Shown one piece after another: positions 21,944 to 32,755 of a stretch of 64,000 nt of DNA. Positions within the stretch are counted from its first letter, which is position 1, and the number at the start of each line of letters is the position of its first letter. This stretch comes from Fusarium oxysporum f. sp. lycopersici 4287. Lineage: Eukaryota; Ascomycota; Sordariomycetes; Hypocreales; Nectriaceae. Location: contig NC_030987.1 in NCBI RefSeq assembly GCF_000149955.1, positions 714,003 to 778,002 of the forward strand, in the 5' to 3' direction. Position numbers and translations under genes: made by a program. The notes below the pieces were generated by a model that saw only the letters and a list, made by a program, of their open reading frames with translations, had not been told where the DNA came from and made no database searches.

Positions 21944-23163
21944 CTATCGTGACCCCATCTGACTCTCCTCATCTGAAGGACTATCATGTCCATGATTGTG
22001 CAAAACACCTTTGCCTTGAGGTTCTTCCTCGTCGTCGACGTCTGCAAGATACATCCACCAAAAGTACACACCACAGCATAAGCTGCCTCCAAGGATATTT
22101 CCAAAGAGAGCTGGAATCATTCCTGTGAAACTGTTAGTAAAGTTCCTCGAGATAATGAAGCTGTTAATCTTACCCTTCCATATGTAAAGTCCAATGGTCA
22201 AGCCAGGAGTCCCCATCCAGATACCCAAAGGCATAAAGAACATATTGGCAACAACATGGTCGAAACCCAAAGCCACAAAGGCAAAGATAGGAATCCACAT
22301 TCCAACCACCTTAGACGTCAAGTCTTTTGCTTGTACGCCGAGGAAACATGCCAGGCAAACAAGCCAGTTGCAGCCAATAGCACGAAGAAAGATCTGGTGG
22401 GCCTCTGGGGTTATTTGCTTCTTTGTTGTGAAGGCGATGATTTCTTCTCGGTACGGATCTGAGTCAAAGATGCCTCCGTCTGTGAATGATATGATTAGAT
22501 GGTGAAGAATAAGTGGTGTCGGACAGGGTTACTTACACCCAACGATGATGGCCATTACAAACAGGCAACCACCTAGATTACCGAAGAAACATAGGAACCA
22601 ATGGAGTAGCATCCTCCATATCGATAATCTTCCATTAAGGACAGCAACAAAGGTGAACTAAGAATATCATTAGAAAAGGTGCTTCCTAAGTCTTGATACA
22701 TGAGTCAACCCACCAGATTTGTTGATGTGAAAAGATCAGCTCCCGTCAATATCACAGTGACCAAGCCCAAAGGAAATACGATAGCTCCGATGAGTTTGAT
22801 AAGGCCTGGTGCATTCTCTTGATACCATGGTGCCGTCAGGGCTGTCAATGAAACAGCACATCCAAAGGCAAGAATGCATCCACCAGAAATACCAGACAGC
22901 AACACCTTGTCTGGTCTCGATCTTCCCTTCTTCACACCAGCTCGACAGATAAGTTCCGCCGTCTCGGCAGGCGTATAAGCCAAAGGGCTCGCAAGATCAA
23001 TAGTCATCTTAGCCATTTCAAAAACACTCAAATATCCATACTCACTTAAAGAACCTTCCATTGCCTCACTGGGGACTCTCCCCGTTCTTATCCTCCCCTG
23101 CAGTGAAAAATTCCCATCTTGGTCTCGGCATTCTTCAGACTCTAAACCGCCCGTTCCCACCAT
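21944..23163 (-). CDS. Formate/nitrite transporter (FNT) family channel
   Basis: Four exons, 23163-22714, 22657-22537, 22479-22174 and 22122-21944, give 351 aa. It is a membrane protein with six hydrophobic segments, among them GISGGCILAFGCAVSLTA, IVFPLGLVTVILTGADLFT and FIVWLIC-like helices through CNWLVCLACFLGVQAKD. Hallmark FNT features are visible: ILTGADLFTSTNL in the first half and GFDHVVANMFFMPLGI in the second (usually GFEHSVANM), with the pore His in the DHVVANM motif. The acidic, His-containing C-terminal tail (EEEPQGKG, HNHGHDSPSDEE) is cytosolic and not conserved. The predicted function is passage of small monovalent anions such as nitrite, formate or acetate across the plasma membrane. 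An alternative start, a few codons later at MEGSLSEYG, would shorten the cytosolic N-terminus. Confidence 0.88.
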
Positions 23164-24481
23164 GCCGAGCAATGTCGAGAAAACTCCGTACGTAATCCAC
23201 TGTACTAGCTTCCAGAGCCAAGAGTCTAGACCGGTTCAAGAAGCATCCTTATCTTTGGGATGTTTCCCGATGCGGATTTGGTGGCTTGCGGTGCAAAGTC
23301 GGGATACGACACACCTGCAGATGAGGCTCAACGGCATCTCGTTTAGTATTCTTGACTCCTACCAGCCGTAAAGATTCGAAGAGTTCAAAATACGAATGGT
23401 ACAGAGAAATTGGGCATTTGGGGATGAATTAAGCTTGTTTCCCCATTTCGGTAATGCATCCCGCGCTTTCTCCACCGCCGATCAAGGGAGAGGTAATTTA
23501 TGCTTAATAGCTCATAGATAAGAAACCCGTGGAGTCGTAACTTGTTTTGTTAGTCTTGGCCCGGTCGAGTGGATAAGCTTGTGATCAGCCGGAGATGTAA
23601 TTTGAGAACTTGATTCACAGCGGAGCCTCATCGGAGACCTGTACGAATATTACGACGCTAATGCTGGTCCTCTTGGGCAGCTATCGCTTGGCACTAATGA
23701 ATTCAAGTCGGGAGAACGGGAGTTGTGAGTCGGGCGATATCGGCATTCGAACCGGTTTATGAATTGTTTATCATGACGCTTAAGCTAACAGAGATTTCAG
23801 ATTGCAGATCTTGAATTGCGACATTTGAATCATCTTTTCCAAGCCCCCTTCCTATTGTGCAGTCATTTCAACATGAAGTCATCACACCAGAGCTACATCC
23901 TACGGTGATTATGGGAACTTCTCAACCCTTGTTCTTCCGTCCATCCGCAAATCCGCAATAATCTCATGATAAGCTTATTGATCTTGCGGGGTCCCCGCGG
24001 GGTCCTTCTATCCGCATCTTCCTCGATTCTGACCTTGTCTTGTGCGCGGGTGCGGCTTCTGCGGCATCATCAGTTGCGGGTTGCGGCGATTCTTCTCCGC
24101 AATAGAGGCAAATTCGTGATGTCTTCGTATTATCATCTCATCAAAACACAAATCCTTGAGCATCTCATGATCCCAGCGATTTCTCATCCGTTCTTCCGGA
24201 ACTGAATGGGACTGTTGACTCTTGAGTTGAAGTTGGGTCCTGTTCCGGGTCAAAGGCCCCACTGTAAAATGGAATCATTTTGGTCAGGCATGTGAGTCAG
24301 GCATTGATTAAGACTTCTATTCCAGTCGATGTGTCTTTTAAGTATATCCCAGAGGCTATAGCTGGTCGTTACTCTCCAACTGATGAGTCCAATGTAAGCG
24401 TCACTTCGTTGGATTTCCTGACCCTTGGCTACATGTCGGCCCAGCCTCTGAATCTTAGTTAAATTATCCCTTTCACCGAGA
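23164..24481. other. Intergenic, 1.3 kb
   Basis: Upstream of the FNT gene and downstream of the ceramidase. No gene supported. A short GC palindrome, GGTCCCCGCGGGGTCC, lies at about 23990-24005; otherwise nothing was recognised. Confidence 0.55.
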
Positions 24482-25596
24482 TCAACCTTTTTTCACTGGC
24501 TCAGAAGATCCAGACATCAGTCTGGCCGCAAAAGGAACGGGCCAAGCGAAGGTGTCTGTAGGGTCTTCGGTCACCTCCCCTGTCGTGACGATATCGATGA
24601 CTGCAACGGCGGAATATCCTCCGATAGCGGTGAATACATGCCACCTGACGGATATTAGTTTGACTCAAGCTCATGAAACCGCATGTAACTTACCATCCAT
24701 GAAGTTCCAAGAGAAACGCAAAGGGCAGACCAACTGCGTGTCGCGCACTCGTCAGATACCGACAAGCAAACTCATCAATGAGCCAAACAATGTATCCAAA
24801 GCCAAAGAATCCTATCATATTCAGCCCTGTTCAATGGGCAGACGGTCTTCTGTGTTACGTACCAAGTCCGAGAATAGCCATGTTTTGAAATTTCTTCCTG
24901 ATGATTGGGTCCTTAACTTGCTGAGGAATAATCTTCAGCACACGAGTAGCAATGACATAAATGCCCAGGCCAAACGTAGTGGCGTGCAAAAGGAACTCAT
25001 CCATGACCATATGAGTGACCATGACAATGGTGAATAATATTGAAAGAACGGTCCCAACGATTCGGGTCTTTTGAGGACTGGCTTTGAAGCTAAGAAGACG
25101 GTAGATGAGGGGTGTAGTGAGAAGATGCATTGACAGTTCATCAGCTAGCAATTGTTAGGCCTTCCTCTCATTGAAACAGAGATACACTTACACATTTGAG
25201 TATGATACTTCAAGGTCATGTGATATCCAGCTGAACATATCCCCACGCCTATTAGTCCACAGTACGAGGCCAAACGTGGCCCAGTCGGGAATTTAGGCGA
25301 TGTCAACAAGCCATAGAGTCCATATGCCACTAGTAACAAGGTCAATTGCAGATCCCAGCCCATGGCAACATCACTTACCATATGTCAAACTGCTAAGAGA
25401 ATTTATAAATTCAGCGATATACCGTGTAATAACATAATCCTAGAACGACACGTTAACTCAATTTCAGTCAAGGGAGACAATTGCGGTGTTTACCTCTTCA
25501 CAAAAGCTACAATAGTCAGTAAATCTTCTCAATTCCAATTTACCCAAGAACTTACTTTAAATAAGAGGTCTGGGGACCCCAAAACGGTGCTGCCAT
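24482..25596 (-). CDS. Alkaline ceramidase (YPC1/YDC1/ACER family)
   Basis: Endoplasmic-reticulum/Golgi membrane hydrolase splitting (dihydro- or phyto-)ceramide into sphingoid base and fatty acid. The start is the ATG at 25596 (MAAPFWGPQTSYL). A 13-nt microexon (CTTTTGTGAAGAG) flanked by consensus introns rebuilds the family N-terminus YLNFCEEDYVITRYIAEFINSL with no frame break. Later exons give hydrophobic helices, the GYHMTLKYHTQM motif, DELSMHLLTTPLIYR, and the terminal HGWWHVFTAIGGY. Together these supply the family's zinc ligands (His/Asp clusters SxxxH, D, HxxxH). The stop is at 24482-24484; the C-terminus ends in KKG rather than a classical KKXX. The gene has at least five introns of about 45-70 nt, read by eye. 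Confidence 0.88.
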
Positions 25597-26198
25597 GGCC
25601 AAACAATTCCGTGAATTGCGATGTTTGTTCTCCCAAGCGTCGAGGCATTGAATGGCTTTTGGAGACAATAAATAAGGCGGTGAAGTGTTGCAGAATAGAC
25701 TCGAAGATGCCTCGGAACGAACGGGATGACGTGTGTATTAAAAAAAAAAGTCTATGGATCTGAAATGCCCGCGGGCTGCGATGTTTCACAATACGGGCTT
25801 TGAGTTATTTCCGGTGATAAGCAATACGAGTTTTCTTATTGGATATGAAGGAAAGCCACTTTAGTGTAATTTGCGTGCACTTTGACGTGGCTTGGCATTC
25901 ACATGGAATATTGAACTCCATCCTCTTGTTCAATGAAAGAGTTTATTGATGTAGCTTGATTAGTAATTGTCGTGATGCTTGATCGTATCGCGATAGTGTC
26001 TCATTCCGTGTGGAGCTCATCCTTGCGACTTGCAGCCATTCGCAAGCCGTCTGACTCAGCCCTAAACCATATTACTCTCGAGAGAAAATCATTTATCATG
26101 AGCAGCCGCCTCCACACTCAATCTTATCTGATATTTTATCTCACATCTTTGCCCTGTTAATCTCTTAAAGTGCCTAATCAAACATAAATACTGCAAAA
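25597..26198. other. Intergenic, 600 bp
   Basis: Divergent spacer between the ceramidase and the small membrane-protein gene. An A-run lies at 25741-25749. Nothing else was recognised. Confidence 0.6.
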
Positions 26199-26552
26199 AT
26201 GTCTATCGCGTTGCTCAAAAAGTACCTGCCGATATCTCTGGCACTACTCCTCTTCTACGGCTGCGCCTCACGATTTAGCCACGGCGCAACGTCGACCGCA
26301 TCCTTCTATCAATATCAAAATGACCGAAGTCCTGATGATGGATCAACTCTGTCCCGCGTTATCCCTGTTTTCGACTTTATCGTTGGAACTGCCATTCTGC
26401 AGCAAGGACTGTCACGCAAAGTTGCAACATGCTTTGTAGCGTCAACTATCAGCAGTGTAGCTGTTCAGCGTTACTTGGCTGGTTTGGACTGTCAGGGAGA
26501 CTTTCTGCAGGGGATTTGGGCAACTTCTGCAGCGATTGCGACTCTGATATGA
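26199..26552 (+). CDS. Small hypothetical membrane protein
   Basis: 117 aa, single exon, in a good start context (AAAATGTC). A hydrophobic N-terminal segment (ISLALLLFYGCA) could be a signal or anchor; two further hydrophobic stretches lie at VIPVFDFIVGTAIL and near the C-terminus (IWATSAAIATLI). It resembles the many short fungal membrane proteins of unknown function found beside metabolic genes. No motif allows a function. Confidence 0.55.
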   Translation: MSIALLKKYLPISLALLLFYGCASRFSHGATSTASFYQYQNDRSPDDGSTLSRVIPVFDFIVGTAILQQGLSRKVATCFVASTISSVAVQRYLAGLDCQGDFLQGIWATSAAIATLI

Positions 26553-27123
26553 AATTTGTGCCATATCAGCTCTCTGGGGCTCTTCGTCCATTCGAGATCA
26601 AGTTACAACGGTCATGAGAGTTGGAAAAAAGTCTTTATTAACACTAAGAAGGCCTGAGTAGTTTTGAAGTACACATAATACATGAGATTGTAAAACATAG
26701 AAACTGAAGCTCTAGATGTAGTTGTCCCAGGCGAATCGTTAAGATTTGCAAAGCGGAATTCACCCTTACCTCTCACCAGCAGGCCAGCATGAACTTGAAG
26801 GCATCCCCTACGAGTTGACAGACTGCAACGTGACTAATATTCTCTCTTGGATTTCGGGCCATTCTACTCGAAGGGCGTGATATGGATGGTAGCATCGGCT
26901 TAAGCCTGTAGATCTTGTGTTTGACAGGAAGGGCGCAGATCGTAACCGAGCTACCGAGGTCGGCGTTAGCTCATTACCCAGTTTGGAATAGCTTATCTTG
27001 TCTTCACTCACTGGACTATGTAAGAGAACCATTTGTCTTTCAACAACTGTCAACTGTGTTAATACTATATTTCACACTCTTGGCGGGTTTTCAAAAGGAC
27101 ATTCTTATCCCTAGAATACTCTA
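26553..27123. other. Intergenic, 570 bp
   Basis: No gene or repeat recognised; it contains the promoter of the following hydrolase. Confidence 0.6.
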
Positions 27124-28607
27124 ATGTGGTGTAGGCTCATACCGCGTTCCTCCTTTCGGGCGGCGTACGTCAGCCGGCATATCGTACGAACAAGCCAAGC
27201 CAGACATCTATCAACGCCATCGAATTATCGGCTTGTTGAGCATACCATTGATTGCAGCCATTCAAGAGAATATCTCGCTGAGACGGCCAATGGCGATGAA
27301 GACATACCAAAGCTTGCTGTGAAGCAATACGTCCCCCACGACAACCCCAATCCTCAACCTGGTGATGTAACCATTATTGGTGCTCATGCAAATGGTTTTC
27401 CAAAGGTAGCGAAGCTGAATACTTTAAGGCGCAAACTATAGCTGACTTTTCAGGAACTGTATGAGCCGCTATGGGATGAACTGTATGACCGAGCAAGACA
27501 ACAAGATCTCAGGATACGATCGATATGGATTGCAGATGTATGGAATCAAGGACAATCAGGAGTTATTAACGAGAGAGTGCTCGGCAATGATCGTTAGTAC
27601 AATCCCTATCGTATACCGTTACCATTACTCACATATCACAGTCAGTTGGTTTGACCACGCAAGAGATCTAATGAACCTCATCAACCAGCATCAACGAGAC
27701 ATCCCTCATCCCATCGTTGGTATTGGTCATAGTATGGGTGGAACTCAGCTGTGAGTAACCATCACAGACACTGGTACACTTGAAGAACCCTCTAACTGAA
27801 GAAAGGGCGCAATTAGCACTCTGGCACCCGCGGCTCCTGGACTCGTTAGTACTTATTGACCCGATCATCCAAATACCAAACCCAAGCATTTCTCTAGCCG
27901 GTCTTTCTACAAAGAGGCGGGATGTCTGGCCATCAAGAGGCGATGCTACTACAAGATTCAAGAAGAGCAAATTCTTCCAGTCTTGGGATCCTCGTGTTCT
28001 TGACCTTTGGATTGAGCATGGACTTCGAGATATCCCAACCGAGCTTCATTCAAAAGAAGAGGGTTCAACTTCAGATCAGCGAGTTACTCTCACGACTTCG
28101 AAGCACCAAGAGCTCTTCAGTTTCGTCAGACCCACATACCTAGCAAGAGACTGGGAGTCATTCAACGACCAAGATACAGAACAGAATAAAGACTGCCCTA
28201 ACTACCCATTCCACCGCCCGGAACCACCAAAGATATTTCGCCACTTACCCGAGCTTCGACCAAGTACGTTATTCGTCTTCGGAAAGCAGTCAGAGTTCTC
28301 GTCACCGGAACGACGACGGGAGAAAATGCTGACAACAGGCACCGGAGTTGGGGGCAGTGGAGGCGCAGCTGCTGGTAGAGTTCAAGGGGAGACTCTTGAC
28401 TGTGGCCATTTGATACCGATGGAGAAGGTTTCTGAGTGCGCAGATGTCATCTCTTCATTCGTCGGGAAAGAGATGAGACGATGGCGTGATCAACAAGAAT
28501 CTTTCAAGAAGTACCGTGAAAACATGTCGAGACGACAACAAATCACGATCGATGGGAAGTGGGAGGAGAAGGTTAAGCTCGGAGATGAATACTTAAAGAA
28601 GTTATAG
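27124..28607 (+). CDS. Alpha/beta hydrolase, probably mitochondrial or peroxisomal (Lpx1/AKT2-like)
   Basis: Four exons separated by introns 27406-27453, 27593-27641 and 27751-27805, all with GT-AG ends and in register. The N-terminus is Arg-rich without acids (MWCRLIPRSSFRAAYVSRHIVR) and ends in RHLSTPSNY, a presequence-like context. Seen: GAHANGFPKELYEPLWDEL (oxyanion loop), nucleophile elbow GIGHSMGGTQLA and a late DCGHLIPMEK carrying the catalytic His. The C-terminus is YLKKL, at best a weak PTS1 signal, so the two targeting cues disagree. Family members include peroxisomal lipase Lpx1 and hydrolases of host-selective-toxin clusters; the substrate is unknown. Confidence 0.8.
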
Positions 28608-28730
28608 AGGCCCCTCGTGTCAAACCAACCTTGGTCAGCTGGGCTAGTAATACTATCTAATTCATAGATAAAAAAGACAATAGATTTGGTTTGTGATGAC
28701 AAAAGGGTTAGAAGGCAAAAATTATATCTT

Positions 28731-28829
28731 GATGAGACTGGGACTCGAACCCAGGAGGATTGCTCCACCAGGAAATTGGTGTTAAGGTTAACCTTAACCT
28801 GGCGCCATAACCAACTCGGCCATCTCACC
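28731..28829 (-). tRNA. tRNA-Leu(AAG) with an 18-nt intron
   Basis: The minus strand folds as a tRNA: acceptor GGTGAGA paired with TCTCATC, a D-arm with GGCCGAGTTGGT, an anticodon stem CCAGG/CCTGG with loop TTAAGGT (anticodon AAG), a long variable arm typical of Leu (GGA-GCAA-TCC), and a T-arm CTGGG/CCCAG with TTCGAGT. An intron of about 18 nt follows position 37. Five T residues just downstream on the minus strand (28717-28721) fit a Pol III terminator. Confidence 0.9.
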
Positions 28830-30088
28830 GGTAATTGGATGAAAAAGAAACAGCCAATTGAAATCTATACGTGCAAGCTGTCTAACTCATTCACGAACTC
28901 AGATTGTTCACGCTAACTGAGCATTTGCCACGTCACGTTTAGAAACAGAGTGAAGGGGAATATAATTTTTTCTCTGATGTCCTCTGGGAGAAGTATGACG
29001 GGGGCTGTGCAGTCAAGGGGAGGGTTGTCCTATCAACTTATGCCTCATGAATTATCCTTTAGGCACCGACCAATCACGACTATAGTTCAAGTAACTTACT
29101 TGCTCCCCTCATAGCCAACCAATATGTTCTCTCAAAGTTGATATTTCGATTTCTATGCTCCCTTTTGATATAAGCACGCTGTATGGGCAGAAATTGCCAC
29201 GTACTGGTCCCATACGTTGTTAGACTCCACGACTTGCAAATATAAGGGGAAACGCTATCTTCCCAGCAAACACCGCCCGTCCCTTGAATTATGTCTCTTT
29301 ATTTGTTTCTGGCCTTGGATACTTCGACATCGCTTTGCGAGTGGCTCATTACCATGTATCCTGTAGCATGTGAGAAGCTTGCACAGGTCAGAGTACCAAA
29401 ACTCTCAACATGAAGGCATCATGACTCTCGTGATCTTAAGGTGAAGTAGTATAAGAGAATGGACTCTCCCACATCCCTGGGGCTCTCATTTTCTTCCCTC
29501 TTGTAAAGCAAGGCGAACTAACTCTGTTGCTTCTTCAGTCTTTATTATCATGCTCTTCCAAGTGACATTGTCTCATTGGCTCACTTCTTTATGCTCTGGC
29601 AGCCTCGACCGCAGCATGCACATATCGAAGAAACTTTCCAAGGCGACCTATCACAATGATTCGTGACTTGTCCGTTCGGATTTTAATTCGACACGTAGTA
29701 ACATGTTCACGAACTCAACCGTTTTGCTACTGACAGTCCCCTGTGAGATACCATCAGGGCTCAGGGCATACCTGTATAAACTCAAATCCCCTTCGTCTAT
29801 AAATTCTTCGCCTTCGTGCCATTCCGCCCCTCGGAAACTTCTCCTTATCATCACACAGACTTTCCAAGCATACTGAAGCAAAGACTCTTTTGACACTTCG
29901 CTTTCAATCTCAACTTGCTGCTATCTTTCAGATCGTGCGCGCCGCTTATTCAAGTCTTGGATCATCAACTACTTGACTTCTCTTTTACTTTATCTATTTC
30001 TTTGTCATTCTACTCATCGCTCTCACGCTTTCACTACTCTTCATCACCTCACCAGACTTTACGGCTCTGTGGTTTGCATCCTGTCACA
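28830..30088. other. Intergenic, about 1.26 kb
   Basis: Between tRNA-Leu and the next gene. No gene supported. The last 200 bases are strongly C/T-rich, as in leaders of expressed fungal genes. Confidence 0.55.
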
Positions 30089-31675
30089 ATGTCTGACACA
30101 CCTATTCCCAGCAACAACTCATCTGAGGTTGCAGAGGATGTTGATGTCAGCTCTCTTCTACCTACCAGACTGACATCATCTCCTCGACAAAACACAGGAA
30201 CTTCTATCCCACCCTCTGTGTTCACGTCAGCATCTTCTGTCTACGAATCAGCCCACACATCTATTACACCATCTGACCAAGGAGACTCTAATGCTTTAGC
30301 TGGAGGCAACACCATCTTTGGTATTTCTTTTGGATCTGCTCCTCCCAACACTCCAGCCGATAACAATGATGGCGTCTCTCTTTCCAACAAACCGCCATCC
30401 AAGTCTGGTTGGACTGGAGAATACTCTGATCCTGGTACCCCCGCCGCTAACATGTCTAAGCTTGGCTGGACAGGAGAGTACTCGACCTCTGGTGTCGAGC
30501 CTGAAAGTTTAATGGCAAGACTCAGCTCTGTGGCCAACAAATCAGACGATGGTTCCCACAACACTCAGAATGGAGCGGAGGGGAGATCTTCTGGAGAGAG
30601 CTCCAGGACTAAAGGGGGTGGCAATGCTTTCACTGTCAGGGACATCTTCTCTGAGGATGAAAAGGTAGCCAGACTGGCACGTCAGGCCATCGGTCGTGTC
30701 ACTCCCTGTTCGGTCATGGAGTCTCTAGACGTCAAGAAAGTCAAGTCTGGTGTCATCACTGTCACCAAGTCGCCAGCCCAGCCTCAATCTGCTGTTCTGT
30801 GCAACATTGAGGATGAATCTGTTCCCAAGGCTGAAGAGGCTGTGGTGTTCTCTCCCACAGAGCCAAAATCCACGAAAGACTTCAAATATGTCAAGGGAGA
30901 AAAGGCCAGTATCATGGGTCGCATTTCTTGCTACATGCATGCCATCAAGATGGGCCGCAGACCCAAGCCTGGGATACCAGTCAACCAACCCAAACACGCC
31001 ACTCTCTCACCAGAAAAGTCTTGTCTCAAGCCAGCTACTTCTTTGGCTGGCATTGTTCTTGATGAGATCGAGGAAGACAGGACTCTGCCACCTCTTCCAG
31101 CCAAGAAGTCATCAAAAGACACAAGGGTTACTTTCGATCTAGACGAGACAGCCAAGAGTGAGAAGTCTAAGTCCAAGCGAAAGAGAAAGTACAAGTCTAA
31201 AACCAACCTCAGTTTCAACATAGCGTCATACTTCTTTAGCAAAATGAGCAATCAGGAGACCGAAGGCACTTCCGATGAGAATGAAGAACTTGATGATCCC
31301 AATTCACCATTTGCAGCACAAGACTTGGAAATACAACGCCGTCTTGCAAAAGCGGACTGTTACCGCGATGCAAATGAACGCACTTCTATTATTCGGGGCG
31401 CGCTGGACTTTCTCTTGGTTGTCTCTGATAGAGTCGACACTGTTGCTGCTGATCGCATCAGTTGTCTCTTGGACAGGACTGCAGATAGGGGTCTTGGGAG
31501 CTATACTGGTGAAGAGAAGGATCACGTGAATCCTCATCAGTATGGGAATAGGGTTGATCAGAGGCTGTACCGTTCTAAGGAGACGGCTATGTCTTATTTG
31601 AGAAGACGACAGCATCGCACTGTTATTCGCCTTGGGACTCCTTGGATGAGGGACTGTCAGCAATTCTCTTATTAA
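30089..31675 (+). CDS. Disordered hypothetical protein with GWTGEYS repeat
   Basis: About 528 aa from the ATG at 30089 (ACAATGTC context); the frame stays open upstream to 29915, but that part is a C/T-rich leader. The N-terminal half is rich in Ser, Pro and Thr and mostly disordered. It carries two copies of a WTGEYS box in tandem, KSGWTGEYSDPGTPA and KLGWTGEYSTSGVEP. A middle region has a Lys-rich stretch (KSKSKRKRKYKSKTN), a possible nuclear signal. The C-terminal third is more ordered and holds a dense charged segment ending in RTVIRLGTPWMRDCQQFSY. No domain was recognised and no intron is needed. Confidence 0.6.
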   Translation: MSDTPIPSNNSSEVAEDVDVSSLLPTRLTSSPRQNTGTSIPPSVFTSASSVYESAHTSITPSDQGDSNALAGGNTIFGISFGSAPPNTPADNNDGVSLSNKPPSKSGWTGEYSDPGTPAANMSKLGWTGEYSTSGVEPESLMARLSSVANKSDDGSHNTQNGAEGRSSGESSRTKGGGNAFTVRDIFSEDEKVARLARQAIGRVTPCSVMESLDVKKVKSGVITVTKSPAQPQSAVLCNIEDESVPKAEEAVVFSPTEPKSTKDFKYVKGEKASIMGRISCYMHAIKMGRRPKPGIPVNQPKHATLSPEKSCLKPATSLAGIVLDEIEEDRTLPPLPAKKSSKDTRVTFDLDETAKSEKSKSKRKRKYKSKTNLSFNIASYFFSKMSNQETEGTSDENEELDDPNSPFAAQDLEIQRRLAKADCYRDANERTSIIRGALDFLLVVSDRVDTVAADRISCLLDRTADRGLGSYTGEEKDHVNPHQYGNRVDQRLYRSKETAMSYLRRRQHRTVIRLGTPWMRDCQQFSY

Positions 31676-32270
31676 TGGACATTACTTCTTCTAGGTGATA
31701 TGGGATGGTTTTTGTTTAGTCTGGCGTTGGAGTTCGATGGATGAATATTTAAAGGAGATGGGATGATTGATGATATATGACAGCGGCGCCTAAGATGATG
31801 AAAGGTGGTTGTAATAACATAGATACCCATATCTTTGATAAAATGGCACGTTATACCTTTTTCTCAAACTGCTGTGACAGTAAGATTTCACAGTGATATA
31901 TCTGCTCTCATCGCCCCTGAACATCGCAGTACAGGACGTTCTAGTCATTTCAGATCATCTCTCCACCTAAAGAAAGATCGGGAGGCCTGGGAGGCTGTAA
32001 CGAGGGATGGTACAAGGCCAAAGAGACAATGCGTCCTATATCCACCACGTCGCCCATATCTGGGGCATTATGGTAAGTCCAGCCAAGCTTGCAGCGTCGT
32101 TACAATACAGTGTACTGATCTTCTTCAGCAAGGAGTCTGAAACGGCCTCGTGAGCCCCTTCCCTAGATGATAACCTTTCCGAGAACTGTATTTCATCAAT
32201 TTGTTGATGAAATCGTAAATGATCTTCGACCCGATTGAGGCTTCAGTGTGGAGGGAACTGCTCTTTCAGG
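31676..32270. other. Region with splice-like signals but no solved gene
   Basis: A donor/acceptor pair (about 32072-32125) with an upstream open frame from 31835 hints at an exon, but I could not join it to the frame that follows. It may be the damaged 5' part of the gene below. Confidence 0.3.
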
Positions 32271-32755
32271 ATTGCAGACGGCCACGGAGGATCACTTGCA
32301 CTTCGTGTTTGCATGTAAGAGACCTTCCCACCAGCTTGGCAGCATGACGTTTGTGATAACCATTGTGCTAATCGCTCGCAGTCACTGTCCCTTTGTACGA
32401 GATGAGGTATCTAGGAGACATTGATGCCCCAAAGCTCTGTTATGTCTCGCGTCAACTTCAAGGAGAGAGGTTTTTCAATAGCGTGTGGACATTGGACCAC
32501 AATCTGCGAAACGAAGAGCGAGACAAGGGGTCAAAGGGACTCGCAGGGGGAAGAGCCGCTTCACAAAAGCGAAAGGCTTCCTTCAAGAGCGATCAACCTC
32601 GAAAGAAGTTTGCTGAAAACCAGTCTAAGGAACAGAACAAGGATGAGAACAAGGCCGAAGATCAAGAGGTGCCTAGTGAGGATTACGATGAAGATTTGTT
32701 TTCGTTTGGCTACAGCGACGATGATATGCCAGACAAGCTGGAGCCCAAGAGCTAG
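32271..32755 (+). CDS. Hypothetical gene fragment with acidic C-terminus
   Basis: Two exons joined by a GT-AG intron at 32315-32381 read ...EDHLHFVFAFTVPLYEMRYLGDIDAPKLCYV, with a stop at 32753-32755. The C-terminal half is highly charged: a Lys-rich part (RKKFAENQSKEQNK) followed by an acidic one (EDYDEDLFSF). Upstream, this frame closes at a TGA near 32236 and no good donor was found, so the 5' end is unknown. It may be a relic. No function is suggested. Confidence 0.35.
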
